From assembly GCA_001784565.1 (NCBI GenBank), contig MFRL01000015.1, forward strand, positions 1 through 37,788: a stretch of 37,788 bases of DNA. The letters are read 5' to 3'. The notes beneath the pieces were generated by a model. The model did no database searches and was not told the origin of the DNA. It saw only the letters and a list, made by a program, of their open reading frames with translations. The DNA is from Candidatus Melainabacteria bacterium GWF2_37_15. Lineage in GTDB: Bacteria; Cyanobacteriota; Vampirovibrionia; Gastranaerophilales; UBA9971. This document shows positions 25,233 to 32,924 of this stretch, piece by piece. Position 1 is the stretch's first letter, and each line of letters starts with the position of its first letter. The position numbers and the translations under genes were made by a program.

Positions 25233-26846
25233 ATGTTTTTTATAAGAATGATTTTGGTTGTAGGTTTGTTTTTTAATAGCACCTTTGTGCTTGCTGTTGA
25301 AAATGAAAAACTTTTTAACCTACTAGACTTTGATGAGCTGGTTGAACTGTCAAAAACAGCGGAACCTGCAGAGGAATTGCAAAAAGAGCTGGATTTTGTT
25401 CTTAATAACCCTGTACTTGATAACACCATTGCTCCAAAAGATATAAAATTGAACAATAATGCAATATTAGGTGATTTTATAAGAGTAGGGACATGGAATA
25501 TTGCCAGGGGGCGCAATCTTGACCTTATTAAGCTGATTTTTACAAATCCCGATGAATTTTATTCAAAAATAAAAGGAAAAAACCTTAAAGAAATTAAAGA
25601 ACAGGTAGAAATCCTGAAGAATCTTGATATACTGCTCATTAACGAAGCTGATATCGGGATGCCGAGGACCGGGTATAAAAATATACCTGAAGAACTCGCG
25701 AAAATCCTGGGTTTTAATTACGCATTCGGGACGGAATTTGTGGAAGTTGACCCAACACATCTCGGCATTGAAAAGAATGTGTGGTCAGAAGAAAGAGTTT
25801 TATTTCCCAATGGTGAATATGTTGTTGACGGGGCTAAATATAAAGGTTTGCACGGTAACGTTATTTTAAGCCGATTTCCTTTAAAAAATATAAGAATTAT
25901 AAGACTTACAAACTACTATGACTGGTTTAAACACGAAAAGGACAAGGTTGTAGAAGTTGAATACCTGAGAAGAAAAGCTGCTGATTTTATTTTTAATGAG
26001 GCAATTTTCAGGGAAATAAGGCGTGGAAGCAGAATAGCCTTATTGGCTGACGTGGAAGTCCCCGGGGTGGAAGAACCTTTAACGGTTATCTCTGTACACC
26101 TTGAAAACAGGACATTGCCTGAATCCAGATACAAGCAGATGAAGGAATTGCTTGAAAAGATCAAGGATATAAAGAATCCGATAGTGCTTGGAGGTGACCT
26201 TAACACCACAACAAGGGATGGCAGACCTACTACTATCAAACGAGAGCTTAAAAAGAAGATAACTGATCCGCATTTTGTAGGAAGACAGGTTATACATGCG
26301 TTGGTGCCATACGCATTAATTGTTTCTGCTGGGCAGACTACTTTGGATATTGCCAGAAAACATAATAACCCTACAGTATTAAACGTTCCTGTTGTTTCTC
26401 CTAACAAAGAAAGAAGGCTTTTCCACATTATAAAGAGTATGAAATTTGAAGGTGGCGGGCGTTTTGACTATGGCGGGCAAAAATACAGGGCTGTTAAAGG
26501 TCACGATGGGCCCTTATCAAATTCTAACCAGCGGGCAAACCTTAAAGGCTTTGTTTCAACGTATAATTTTGATCGGGACTGGTATCTGGGTAGATTTAAG
26601 CTTGACTGGATATTTGTAAAACCCTGTGCCTGCAAGGTTGTAGAAGATGAAGATGTGCTTGGCAGGTTTGCACCTTTTTATGCCAGGACTTTACATGACT
26701 TAAACCATTCACTTTGTCCGCCGGTTTCCGATCATGCTCCAATTACGGTTGATTTACCGATTGCTCCGCCTAATAAGAAGGAAGTTAAAATCAGGAAAAA
26801 GGAATTGAAAAAGCTGGAAGAAAAGGCTAAATCAACGCCTCGTTAA
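25233..26846 (+). CDS. secreted endonuclease/exonuclease/phosphatase-fold protein
   Basis: A 537-residue EEP-superfamily hydrolase with a signal peptide (residues 1-21, cleavage after VLA). The EEP motifs are in order: GTWNIARG (metal site), LLINEADIG (catalytic Glu), [20 protein letters not shown] and, near the C-terminus, [10 protein letters not shown] (catalytic Asp-His). Members cleave phosphodiesters in DNA, inositol phosphates or sphingomyelin. The long insert between the GGDLN and SDH motifs (about 130 residues) and the Lys/Glu-rich tail are unusual. Export suggests an extracellular or periplasmic nuclease or lipase-like role, which is inference. Its last 20 bases overlap the convergent argH. 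Confidence 0.83.
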   Translation: MFFIRMILVVGLFFNSTFVLAVENEKLFNLLDFDELVELSKTAEPAEELQKELDFVLNNPVLDNTIAPKDIKLNNNAILGDFIRVGTWNIARGRNLDLIKLIFTNPDEFYSKIKGKNLKEIKEQVEILKNLDILLINEADIGMPRTGYKNIPEELAKILGFNYAFGTEFVEVDPTHLGIEKNVWSEERVLFPNGEYVVDGAKYKGLHGNVILSRFPLKNIRIIRLTNYYDWFKHEKDKVVEVEYLRRKAADFIFNEAIFREIRRGSRIALLADVEVPGVEEPLTVISVHLENRTLPESRYKQMKELLEKIKDIKNPIVLGGDLNTTTRDGRPTTIKRELKKKITDPHFVGRQVIHALVPYALIVSAGQTTLDIARKHNNPTVLNVPVVSPNKERRLFHIIKSMKFEGGGRFDYGGQKYRAVKGHDGPLSNSNQRANLKGFVSTYNFDRDWYLGRFKLDWIFVKPCACKVVEDEDVLGRFAPFYARTLHDLNHSLCPPVSDHAPITVDLPIAPPNKKEVKIRKKELKKLEEKAKSTPR

Positions 26847-28197
26847 CTTCAATTGCTTTTTTAACCATCTCTTCGGCAGGTCCGCCAATAATATTGCGCT
26901 TGTTAACGCATTCTTCAAGCGAAATTGCCTTAAATACATCGTTTTCAATGGCCGATGATACAGCTTTGTACTCATCAAGTGTCATATCCTCAAGGCCGAT
27001 GCCTCTTTCTATGCAGGAAAACACTATTTTCCCTACAATTGAGTGCGCATCCCTGAAAGCAACACCTTTTTTAACCAGGTAGTCTGCCAGGTCAGTTGCA
27101 TTCGTGAATCCACCTTTTGCGCCTTCGTACATTTTGTTTTTATTGACTTTCATAGTTCTTACCATGTCGGTAAATACCGGAATGCACATCTTTACATTAT
27201 CTATTGCATCAAAAACCGGCTCTTTGTCTTCTTGCATATCTTTGTTGTAAGCAAGGGGAAGTGATTTCATGGTAGTTAACAGCGCCATAAGGCTTCCATA
27301 AATACGACCTGTCTTGCCTCTGACGAGTTCGGCTATATCAGGGTTTTTCTTTTGCGGCATAATGCTGCTGCCTGTGCTGAAAGCATCATCCAGCTCTATA
27401 AATTGGAACTCGTGAGAACACCAGAGGATAATCTCTTCTGAAAACCTGCTTAAGTGCATCATTATTATTGATAAATTACTTAAAAGTTCTATGCAGAAGT
27501 CCCTGTCGGATACTGCATCAAGGCTGTTTAATGACACAGCGTCAAAACCTAATTCCTGTGCTACGAAATCCCTGTCCAGCGGGTAAGTAGTCCCTGCAAG
27601 CGCTCCTGATCCTAATGGAAGCACGTTAGTGCGCTTATATGTGTCCTGTAATCTTTGTTTATCTCTTTTAAACATTTCCACATAAGCCAGTAAATGATGG
27701 GCAAGGGTTATGGGCTGGGCTTTTTGCAGATGTGTGTAGCCGGGCATTATTGTCATGCTATTTTCTTTTGCAAGGTTTAAAAGAATCCTTTGCAGGGCAA
27801 CCAGCATCTCTGTAAGGGTTTGTATTTCATCTTTCAGATACATACGCATATCGAGAGCAACCTGGTCGTTCCTGCTGCGACCGGTGTGGAGTTTTTTGCC
27901 AAAGTCGCCGATTCTTTCGATTAATATCGATTCCACGTTCATGTGTATGTCCTCGGCAGCCACATCGAACTCAACTTTGCCTTCTTCAATGTCTGAGAGT
28001 ATTTCTTTAAGTGTTTTTTGGATGAGTTCTGCGTCCTGCTGCGGAATGATGCCCTGTTTTCCGAGCATTTTTGCGTGGGCTATACTACCTGTAATGTCCT
28101 GTTTATAAAGTCTCTGGTCAAAATGAATTGACGAATTAAAGTCATCTGTAAGTTTATGTGTTGATTTTTGGAATCTCCCACTCCAGAGTTTACTCAT
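26827..28197 (-). CDS. argH: argininosuccinate lyase
   Basis: ArgH splits argininosuccinate to arginine and fumarate. This 456-residue protein opens with [14 protein letters not shown] and carries [31 protein letters not shown]-type [12 protein letters not shown], and the superfamily signature [12 protein letters not shown] with the catalytic Ser. Length is normal. An AGGAG site is about 11 bases before the ATG. argG is not adjacent. Its 3' end overlaps the EEP gene by 20 bases on the opposite strand. Confidence 0.97.
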   Translation of the reverse strand: MSKLWSGRFQKSTHKLTDDFNSSIHFDQRLYKQDITGSIAHAKMLGKQGIIPQQDAELIQKTLKEILSDIEEGKVEFDVAAEDIHMNVESILIERIGDFGKKLHTGRSRNDQVALDMRMYLKDEIQTLTEMLVALQRILLNLAKENSMTIMPGYTHLQKAQPITLAHHLLAYVEMFKRDKQRLQDTYKRTNVLPLGSGALAGTTYPLDRDFVAQELGFDAVSLNSLDAVSDRDFCIELLSNLSIIMMHLSRFSEEIILWCSHEFQFIELDDAFSTGSSIMPQKKNPDIAELVRGKTGRIYGSLMALLTTMKSLPLAYNKDMQEDKEPVFDAIDNVKMCIPVFTDMVRTMKVNKNKMYEGAKGGFTNATDLADYLVKKGVAFRDAHSIVGKIVFSCIERGIGLEDMTLDEYKAVSSAIENDVFKAISLEECVNKRNIIGGPAEEMVKKAIEVNEALI

Positions 28198-28260
28198 CTT
28201 CTATTTATCTCCTCTTACCGGTTTTTTATATTTTAATACAAAAAAACTAGCAGTCCCTCA

Positions 28261-28287
28261 CGTCGTTCTGAGCGAAGCGAAGAATCT
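28261..28287 (+). repeat. GTCGTTCTGAGCGAAGCG-type dispersed repeat
   Basis: CGTCGTTCTGAGCGAAGCG followed by AAGAATCT. This sequence style is one I recall as dispersed in many bacterial genomes. It lies in the 165-base gap between argH and the TM2 gene, 26 bases from a second repeat. Confidence 0.65.
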
Positions 28288-28313
28288 TGCCAGCGTTTAT
28301 TCCAGGCTAAAAT

Positions 28314-28341
28314 CGTCATGCTGAACTTGTTTCAGCATCTT
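28314..28341. repeat. GTCATGCTGAACTTGTTTCAGCAT-type palindrome
   Basis: ATGCTGAA (28318-28325) pairs with TTCAGCAT (28331-28338) around CTTGT, headed by CGTC. A related element lies at 28855-28875. Confidence 0.7.
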
Positions 28342-28362
28342 GTAAACGTGGAGATAAATTTA

Positions 28363-28770
28363 TTAATACTGCCGAGGATATGTAATGCTAGGCTCGTAAT
28401 AGGTAGCAGGCTTTTCTTCAACTTGCGATTTAGCACGAGAATTAATAATTTTGTCGTAAAGACTTTTTTCTAGGGTATTATTAAGTGTTTCAATCCTGCT
28501 TGGGATAAGAAAAAGATCAATTATGCATAACATTACAGTAATAAATGGACCAATGATAATAAAAGCACCTAAAATCGTAATTAATGTGTATACAACGCAC
28601 ATAATTTTATTTTCTAAATATAGCTTATGTATTCCGAATAAACCTAAAAAAATCAACAATACATAAGCTATTCCAGCATTTTTCTTTTGTTTGCCATACT
28701 CAAATTGAAAAATAACTCTTTCTGATTCATCCAGATTTTTCATTAAATAAAATGTATCCATAATATCCAT
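28363..28770 (-). CDS. TM2-domain membrane protein
   Basis: A 135-residue protein with two membrane spans around a short turn. Seen: KNAGIAYVLLIFLGLFGIHK (first span with the GxxGxHkLYL-type TM2 signature, continuing LYLENK), then a second hydrophobic stretch IIIGPFITVMLCIIDLFLIP. The N-terminal 30 residues are acidic and the C-terminal 40 are polar and Tyr/Pro-rich. TM2 proteins are common in bacteria but have no agreed function. Two ATGs (28770, 28764) are possible; neither has a clear ribosome-binding site. The gene is isolated and flanked by palindromic repeats on both sides. Confidence 0.78.
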   Translation of the reverse strand: MDIMDTFYLMKNLDESERVIFQFEYGKQKKNAGIAYVLLIFLGLFGIHKLYLENKIMCVVYTLITILGAFIIIGPFITVMLCIIDLFLIPSRIETLNNTLEKSLYDKIINSRAKSQVEEKPATYYEPSITYPRQY

Positions 28771-28854
28771 AATTCTTAATTTTTATCTGTCAATGAATTC
28801 TATATTACCCAAAAAATTTTTTTTAACCAAATAATTTTTTTCTTCACTTGCAAG

Positions 28855-28875
28855 ACCCTGAAACAAGTTCAGGGT
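28855..28875. repeat. CCCTGAAACAAGTTCAGGG palindrome
   Basis: CCCTGAA (28856-28862) and TTCAGGG (28868-28874) flank ACAAG, with a further A-T pair outside and GACGC following. It is a sequence relative, in opposite orientation, of the repeat at 28314-28341. Confidence 0.7.
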
Positions 28876-28914
28876 GACGCTTGGGATCAAAAGTGACAAC
28901 TTTGACAACCCCAC

Positions 28915-28942
28915 TTTAAAATCCCAAAACTAATGTTATAAT
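28915..28942 (+). promoter_or_regulatory. extended -10 promoter of a short antisense RNA
   Basis: TTTAAA (28915-28920), a 16-base spacer and a perfect TATAAT (28937-28942) preceded by TG at 28934-28935, giving TGTTATAAT. Transcription should start near 28949, just opposite the 3' end of the small peptide mRNA. Confidence 0.6.
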
Positions 28943-28945
28943 AAT

Positions 28946-28990
28946 AAAAAGGGCGAGGATGCCCCGCCAGGACATCCTCTTTAAAAGCCC
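28946..28990 (-). terminator. terminator of the small hydrophobic peptide mRNA
   Basis: On the minus strand GGGC...GAGGATG pairs with CATCCTC...GCCC (28951-28990), with a seven-base bulge between the two left arms, and is followed by TTTTT (28950-28946). It lies just after the stop codon of the 37-residue frame. Confidence 0.65.
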
Positions 28991-29036
28991 ATTTTTAATG
29001 AAGTAAAAGACTTAGTATTTCTACTAGGTCTTTTTT
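28949..29036 (+). ncRNA. candidate antisense RNA (about 88 nt), antitoxin-like
   Basis: This RNA is predicted from an extended -10 promoter at 28937-28942 and an intrinsic terminator at 29005-29036. The terminator stem pairs 29005-29017 with 29022-29034 (one G-U pair, loop TTTC) and ends in six T at 29031-29036. The RNA would be fully complementary to the 3' untranslated region and the last 42 bases of the minus-strand small peptide gene. This matches the layout of txpA/RatA and related type I toxin-antitoxin pairs, where the antisense RNA blocks translation or triggers RNase III decay. Boundaries are approximate and expression is unproven. Confidence 0.55.
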
Positions 29037-29108
29037 GCCATATAGGAGAAGAATTACAATAACGAGTATTAATAATTCCCGCTCGCTAACGGCAAATTTA
29101 ACCTTCAT
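28995..29108 (-). CDS. 37-residue hydrophobic peptide, type I toxin-like
   Basis: A small frame from ATG 29108 to TAA 28995. It begins MKVKFAVSERELLILVIVIL and continues LLLYGKKDLVEILSLLLH. Residues about 12-23 form one strong hydrophobic segment flanked by charges (SERE before, GKKD after), the usual build of membrane-acting type I toxins and of small regulatory membrane peptides. The Shine-Dalgarno is exceptional: AAAGGAGGTGAT, 12 bases complementary to the 16S 3' end. The last third of the gene is overlapped by a predicted antisense RNA, and a terminator follows directly. I do not recognise a specific family (TxpA, Fst and holin-like toxins are similar in size only). The upstream promoter has TATAAA at 29147-29142 but no good -35. 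Confidence 0.7.
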   Translation of the reverse strand: MKVKFAVSERELLILVIVILLLYGKKDLVEILSLLLH

Positions 29109-29113
29109 CCGGC

Positions 29114-29125
29114 ATCACCTCCTTT
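29114..29125 (-). promoter_or_regulatory. 12-base perfect ribosome-binding site
   Basis: AAAGGAGGTGAT on the minus strand, five bases from ATG 29108 (nine from the GGAGG core). It is the strongest ribosome-binding site in the window and decides the start of the small peptide. Confidence 0.8.
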
Positions 29126-29210
29126 CTTCGACTATTCCACGTTTATAGCGTGTCCGAAGGGGAAATGATTCAGGGCTTACCCCATTGTGAAACCAATTTT
29201 AACATGATTG

Positions 29211-29231
29211 CATAAGATTCAAAATCTTATG
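29211..29231. terminator. hairpin at the metW stop codon
   Basis: CATAAGATT (29211-29219) pairs with AATCTTATG (29223-29231) around CAA. The metW stop codon (29227-29229) lies inside the stem. No U-run; a weak terminator at most. Confidence 0.4.
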
Positions 29232-29853
29232 ACCTACTTATATCCCTCTGTACAACAAAAATAGCTTCCTCTGCCCAGAAATTAGGCATCAATGTATGGA
29301 TAAAGTCGTTTTTAACCTGCGCTCTGTTTACATATATCTCTTTTAAAATTTTAATTTTTCTTTCCCTGCAAAAATTCTTGAAATCAGTGATCGTCAGCAA
29401 GTGAATGTTCGGTGTGTTGTACCATTCATAAGGCAAAATCCCGGATACAGGCATTTTGCCGTTAAAAAGCAGGTAAGACCGCACTCGCCAGTATGCGAAA
29501 TTAGGGAAGCTTATTATGCCTTTTTCTCCCACCCGCAGCATTTCCTGGATAACATAGTCCGGTTTATGCACGCACTGCAAGGTCTGATTTAATACTACAA
29601 AGTCAAAAGACTTATTTTGATAGTCTTGTAACCCTTCATCAAGGTTGCCTTGAAAAACTGATAAACCCTTTTCTATGCATTTTATAACGTTGTCTTCATT
29701 TATCTCAACGCCTCTGCCTCGTGCATTTTTCTTTTCCCTTAAGAGTTTCAGTAGATCACCAGAACCGCAACCCAAATCAAGGACACTTGAACCTTCATTA
29801 ATCAGGCCGCAAATTAATTCATATTTGGTTTGTACTGAGATGCTATTAATCAT
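29227..29853 (-). CDS. metW: MetW-like methyltransferase-fold protein
   Basis: A 208-residue protein of the MetW family, a SAM-methyltransferase fold that partners MetX in methionine synthesis in Proteobacteria. Seen: SVLDLGCGSGDLLKLL (SAM site), GVEINEDNVIKCIEKGLSVFQGNLDEGL (quoted pieces GVEINEDNV and QGNLDEGL), VVLNQTLQC and ISFPNFAYWRVRSYLLFNGK-type NFAYWRVR, then PYEWYNTPNIHLLTITDF, all typical of MetW. No metX is adjacent. It is divergent from the 29882 gene, with only 28 bases between the start codons. Confidence 0.9.
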   Translation of the reverse strand: MINSISVQTKYELICGLINEGSSVLDLGCGSGDLLKLLREKKNARGRGVEINEDNVIKCIEKGLSVFQGNLDEGLQDYQNKSFDFVVLNQTLQCVHKPDYVIQEMLRVGEKGIISFPNFAYWRVRSYLLFNGKMPVSGILPYEWYNTPNIHLLTITDFKNFCRERKIKILKEIYVNRAQVKNDFIHTLMPNFWAEEAIFVVQRDISRS

Positions 29854-29881
29854 TTTCCGATAATGTTATATTTACACTGAT

Positions 29882-31387
29882 ATGATAACAAAATCAGAGG
29901 AAAAATACATATATAAACCCGCAGTTAGGAAAAGTGATGCAATTCCGCTGTGGTTCTGCTTCCCTTCCACGTATATGATCGGGATGGCGTCTTTGGGGTA
30001 TCTGCATCTGTTCAGGCTTTTTGACGAGAACCCGGATGTTTATCCTGAAAGGGTATTTACTGATACTGAAAAGACATTTCATCAGGTTGAGAACATTGAA
30101 TTAATGGGATTTTCATTTTCATTCGAGCTTGATTTTTTAGGCATGTTTAAAATTTTTGATAAGTACAAAATTCCTTTCCGTGCAGAGGATAGGGGTGAGG
30201 AATTTCCGCTGGTGTTTGGAGGGGGGCCTGTTTTAACTGCTAATCCCGAACCTTATGCCGAGTTCTTTGACTTTATTAACATAGGGGAAGGCGATGAATC
30301 ACTGGTAGAAGTGGTTAATGTATATAAAGAAATGCGGGATATTAAGGATAAGAAGGCAAAGCTCGAGCGAATATCGCAAATTCCGGGTATTTACGTGCCT
30401 TCCTTAAACAAAGGAGAAAAAGTAGTCCACAAAACTTATGTTAAGGATTTTCAAAAAAGTTTATACACGCCTATTCTTACTGAAAAGTCGGTATTTCCTA
30501 ACATGTTTATGGTGGAGATTGCGCGGGGATGCCCTAAGAAGTGCCATTTCTGCATTGCCAGCTATTTAACGTTGCCTGCGAGGTATCCGGCTTTTGAGAA
30601 CATTAAGGCTGCAATTGATACAGGACTGCAATATTCAGATAAAATAGGACTTTTGGGCGCGTTAATCACGGAACATCCTGATTTTGACAAAATATGCCAA
30701 TATATTCTTGAAAAAAGGAAAGAAAAAGAGTTTGAAATATCTGTTTCCTCATTAAGGGTGGATAAAATTACTCCTCTTATTATAAAAACCCTTGTGGAAT
30801 GCGGGCAAAAGAGCAGCACTGTCGCAATTGAAGCAGGAACTGACAGATTAAGAAAGAAAATAAACAAAGACCTTATTGAAACTGCTATATTTAAAGGAAT
30901 AAAAACCGCGCATGAAAATGGCCTGACCGGCCTGAAAGTGTACGGAATAATCGGGCTGCCGGGTGAAACACAGGAGGATATTGAGGCGTTGGCAGATTTG
31001 ATGATAAGGTTAAAGAAGGATAATAAGGGTTTTAACCTGTCTTTAAGCGTGAGTTCATTTGTTGCCAAAGCGCAGACTCCTTTCCAGCGGGAAGCAAGGT
31101 CAGCGAATGAGGAATTGGAAGCTAAAAGCAATTATTTAAGAAAGGAATTACAGACTCATAAAGTGCAATACAAGCCCACGAGCATTAAATGGGATTATAT
31201 TCAGGCAGTGCTGTCACGTGGCGACAGGCGGCTAGCTCCTATGCTTGAGAAGGTGTATGAATTGAGCGGGACGCTCGGGAGCTGGAATCGGGCTTTTAAG
31301 GAATTTAGACATCTTGATCCTGACTGGTATGCTTTACGGGCAAGGCCGCAGGATGAGGTCTTGCCGTGGGGGTTCATTCAGGTTTAA
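29882..31387 (+). CDS. B12-binding-like radical SAM protein (TIGR03960-like)
   Basis: A 501-residue radical SAM enzyme. The N-terminal approximately 180 residues resemble a B12-binding-type Rossmann domain (FPSTYMIGMASLGYLHLFRL, VYPERVFTD, MGFSFSFELDF, VFGGGPVLTANPEPYAEF), as in the uncharacterised TIGR03960 family. The radical SAM core has EIARGCPKKCHFC with C217, C221 and C224, then VAIEAGTDRLR and GLPGETQEDIEAL. No His that would ligate cobalamin in the usual DXHXXG pattern is apparent. In many genomes this family lies beside a DUF2344 gene and rpl/rne genes; here it does not. The start has no Shine-Dalgarno, so the mRNA may be leaderless. Substrate unknown. Confidence 0.85.
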   Translation: MITKSEEKYIYKPAVRKSDAIPLWFCFPSTYMIGMASLGYLHLFRLFDENPDVYPERVFTDTEKTFHQVENIELMGFSFSFELDFLGMFKIFDKYKIPFRAEDRGEEFPLVFGGGPVLTANPEPYAEFFDFINIGEGDESLVEVVNVYKEMRDIKDKKAKLERISQIPGIYVPSLNKGEKVVHKTYVKDFQKSLYTPILTEKSVFPNMFMVEIARGCPKKCHFCIASYLTLPARYPAFENIKAAIDTGLQYSDKIGLLGALITEHPDFDKICQYILEKRKEKEFEISVSSLRVDKITPLIIKTLVECGQKSSTVAIEAGTDRLRKKINKDLIETAIFKGIKTAHENGLTGLKVYGIIGLPGETQEDIEALADLMIRLKKDNKGFNLSLSVSSFVAKAQTPFQREARSANEELEAKSNYLRKELQTHKVQYKPTSIKWDYIQAVLSRGDRRLAPMLEKVYELSGTLGSWNRAFKEFRHLDPDWYALRARPQDEVLPWGFIQV

Positions 31388-32084
31388 CAAGGCTATCTTG
31401 GATTCTGGATATTTGAGCGCCATCAAGTTTTAAGCTGGTAGATGAATCAGGTTTATAATATACATTGTACCTTTTGCGCGTTATTACATAGACAGTTCCG
31501 GGGCTGGTGTTTTCAAATGCCCTGACCAGTGCTCCTCTTGACCTGGACAAGCCTGCATCAGGTGATATAAATCCTGATATTAAACCAGCTCCAGCAGATG
31601 TCCCTACTCCTATAGCATATATAACACCTCCGCCAAGATTTGACGCAGCCCCTAAAGAAATAGCTACTACACCCTGTGCTATTACACTTGGAGCTCGTTC
31701 AAAAGTTTTTCTTGCCAGCGTTTTAGAGCGGGGGTCCATAAATTTTAATTTTAGAGGATCGTCTTTAAAACTGATTATTTGAGAATCAGGAGTTTGAATT
31801 TCATTAACTATCACGTGTATACAAGCATTTGTTCTTAAAATATTCTGCTTTTCTATTTTTGAAATATTTCCTTTAAGGATACTTCCCTGAGGAAATAGCA
31901 AATTCCCTTTGTAATAGATGTTTTCAGAAAGTTCAGCATTGAAATCATCTTCTATCACAGATTTATTACTATCAAGCAGTGTTTTAATATTAATAGAACA
32001 GCTAGCTCCATCCTGTTGGCTTTTACTGAAAGCTGGCAAAGGAATTATAAAGAAGCAAAAAATAATTAATATAGATTTGCGCAT
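31374..32084 (-). CDS. secreted orphan protein with Gly-rich hydrophobic centre
   Basis: I do not recognise this 236-residue protein. It has a signal peptide (residues 1-20, cleavage after AFS), a beta-rich domain containing LLFPQGSILKGNISKIE and the paired Cys of ASCSIN and TNACIHV, which could form a disulfide. A Gly/Ala-rich hydrophobic hairpin (VIAQGVVAISLGAASNLGGG, then VIYAIGVGTSAGAGLISGF) follows, then a short C-terminal beta segment. The sequence GSILKGNI resembles barrel or collar proteins such as VirB10/TrbI, but that is weak. No Shine-Dalgarno precedes the ATG, and a 14-bp hairpin overlaps it. Its 3' end overlaps the convergent radical SAM gene by 14 bases. Confidence 0.75.
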   Translation of the reverse strand: MRKSILIIFCFFIIPLPAFSKSQQDGASCSINIKTLLDSNKSVIEDDFNAELSENIYYKGNLLFPQGSILKGNISKIEKQNILRTNACIHVIVNEIQTPDSQIISFKDDPLKLKFMDPRSKTLARKTFERAPSVIAQGVVAISLGAASNLGGGVIYAIGVGTSAGAGLISGFISPDAGLSRSRGALVRAFENTSPGTVYVITRKRYNVYYKPDSSTSLKLDGAQISRIQDSLVKPE

Positions 32085-32115
32085 AAAAGCAAATCTATAA
32101 AAGATTTGCTTTTAT
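32083..32115. terminator. 14-bp hairpin overlapping the start of the 31374 gene
   Basis: ATAAAAGCAAATCT (32083-32096) pairs exactly with 32102-32115 around ATAAA. It lies 24 bases after the tpiA stop and could terminate that transcript. The minus-strand ATG at 32084 lies at its edge, so it would also sequester the start region of the next gene. Confidence 0.55.
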
Positions 32116-32138
32116 GTATATTAGCTATGTAGTTATTC

Positions 32139-32924
32139 TTATTTTCCAGTTCTTGCGAGCATGGTGCCTTTGATAATCCCGACAAAGCTGTCCGCTTCAA
32201 GGCTAGCTCCACCAACCAGCGCACCGTCAATATCTGACATGCTCATTTGCTCTTCAATAGTTGATGCTTTTACGCTTCCGCCATAGAGAATGCGCATTTT
32301 ATCGGCTGCTTCACGGGTTGAAACTTCAGCTACAGTGTCACGGATTAATTTAATTACCCTGTTAGCCTCTGGTGAATCGCAGGTTTTTCCTGTGCCGATA
32401 GCCCAGATAGGTTCATAAGCAATCACTGACTTTGCGATTTCTTCATTGCTCAAGCCTTTAAGGTCTGCTTTAACCTGGGTTTTAACTATTTCGTCGGTTT
32501 TTCCGGCTTCTCTCTGCTCTAAACTTTCACCACAGCAGATAATCGGGATAAGACCATGTGAAAGGATTGCTTTTGCTTTCTGGTTTACTGTTTCGTCTGT
32601 TTCTCCGAAATACTGCCTTCTTTCGCTGTGTCCTACTATTATATAGCTTACACAAATGTCTTTAAGCATAGGAACTGAAACTTCACCGGTATAAGCGCCG
32701 GAATCCACGTGGTAACAGTCCTGTGCTCCAAGATCGATCCCCTTGCCATGCTCTAAAATATTAGCAACAGACTTAAGCGCTGTAAAAACAGGACATACAA
32801 CTACTGTAGGCATTTGTTCCCTGTTAAGGTCCATTGTTTTTACTTTTATGTCCTCAACAAGACTTATTGATTCGTCTATGGTTTTGTTGAGTTTCCAGTT
32901 GCCTGCGATGATCGGTTTTCTCAT
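32139..32924 (-). CDS. tpiA: triosephosphate isomerase
   Basis: TpiA interconverts dihydroxyacetone phosphate and glyceraldehyde 3-phosphate in glycolysis. This 261-residue protein has AGNWKLNKT (catalytic Lys), IVGHSERRQYFGE (catalytic His) and AYEPIWAIGTGKTCDS (catalytic Glu and loop 6), plus RILYGGSVKA and DGALVGGASL for phosphate binding. The ATG overlaps the stop of the amidotransferase gene (ATGA), and GGAGG lies within that upstream gene's last codons. The pair is unusual: tpiA is more often next to pgk or gpmI. Confidence 0.97.
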   Translation of the reverse strand: MRKPIIAGNWKLNKTIDESISLVEDIKVKTMDLNREQMPTVVVCPVFTALKSVANILEHGKGIDLGAQDCYHVDSGAYTGEVSVPMLKDICVSYIIVGHSERRQYFGETDETVNQKAKAILSHGLIPIICCGESLEQREAGKTDEIVKTQVKADLKGLSNEEIAKSVIAYEPIWAIGTGKTCDSPEANRVIKLIRDTVAEVSTREAADKMRILYGGSVKASTIEEQMSMSDIDGALVGGASLEADSFVGIIKGTMLARTGK

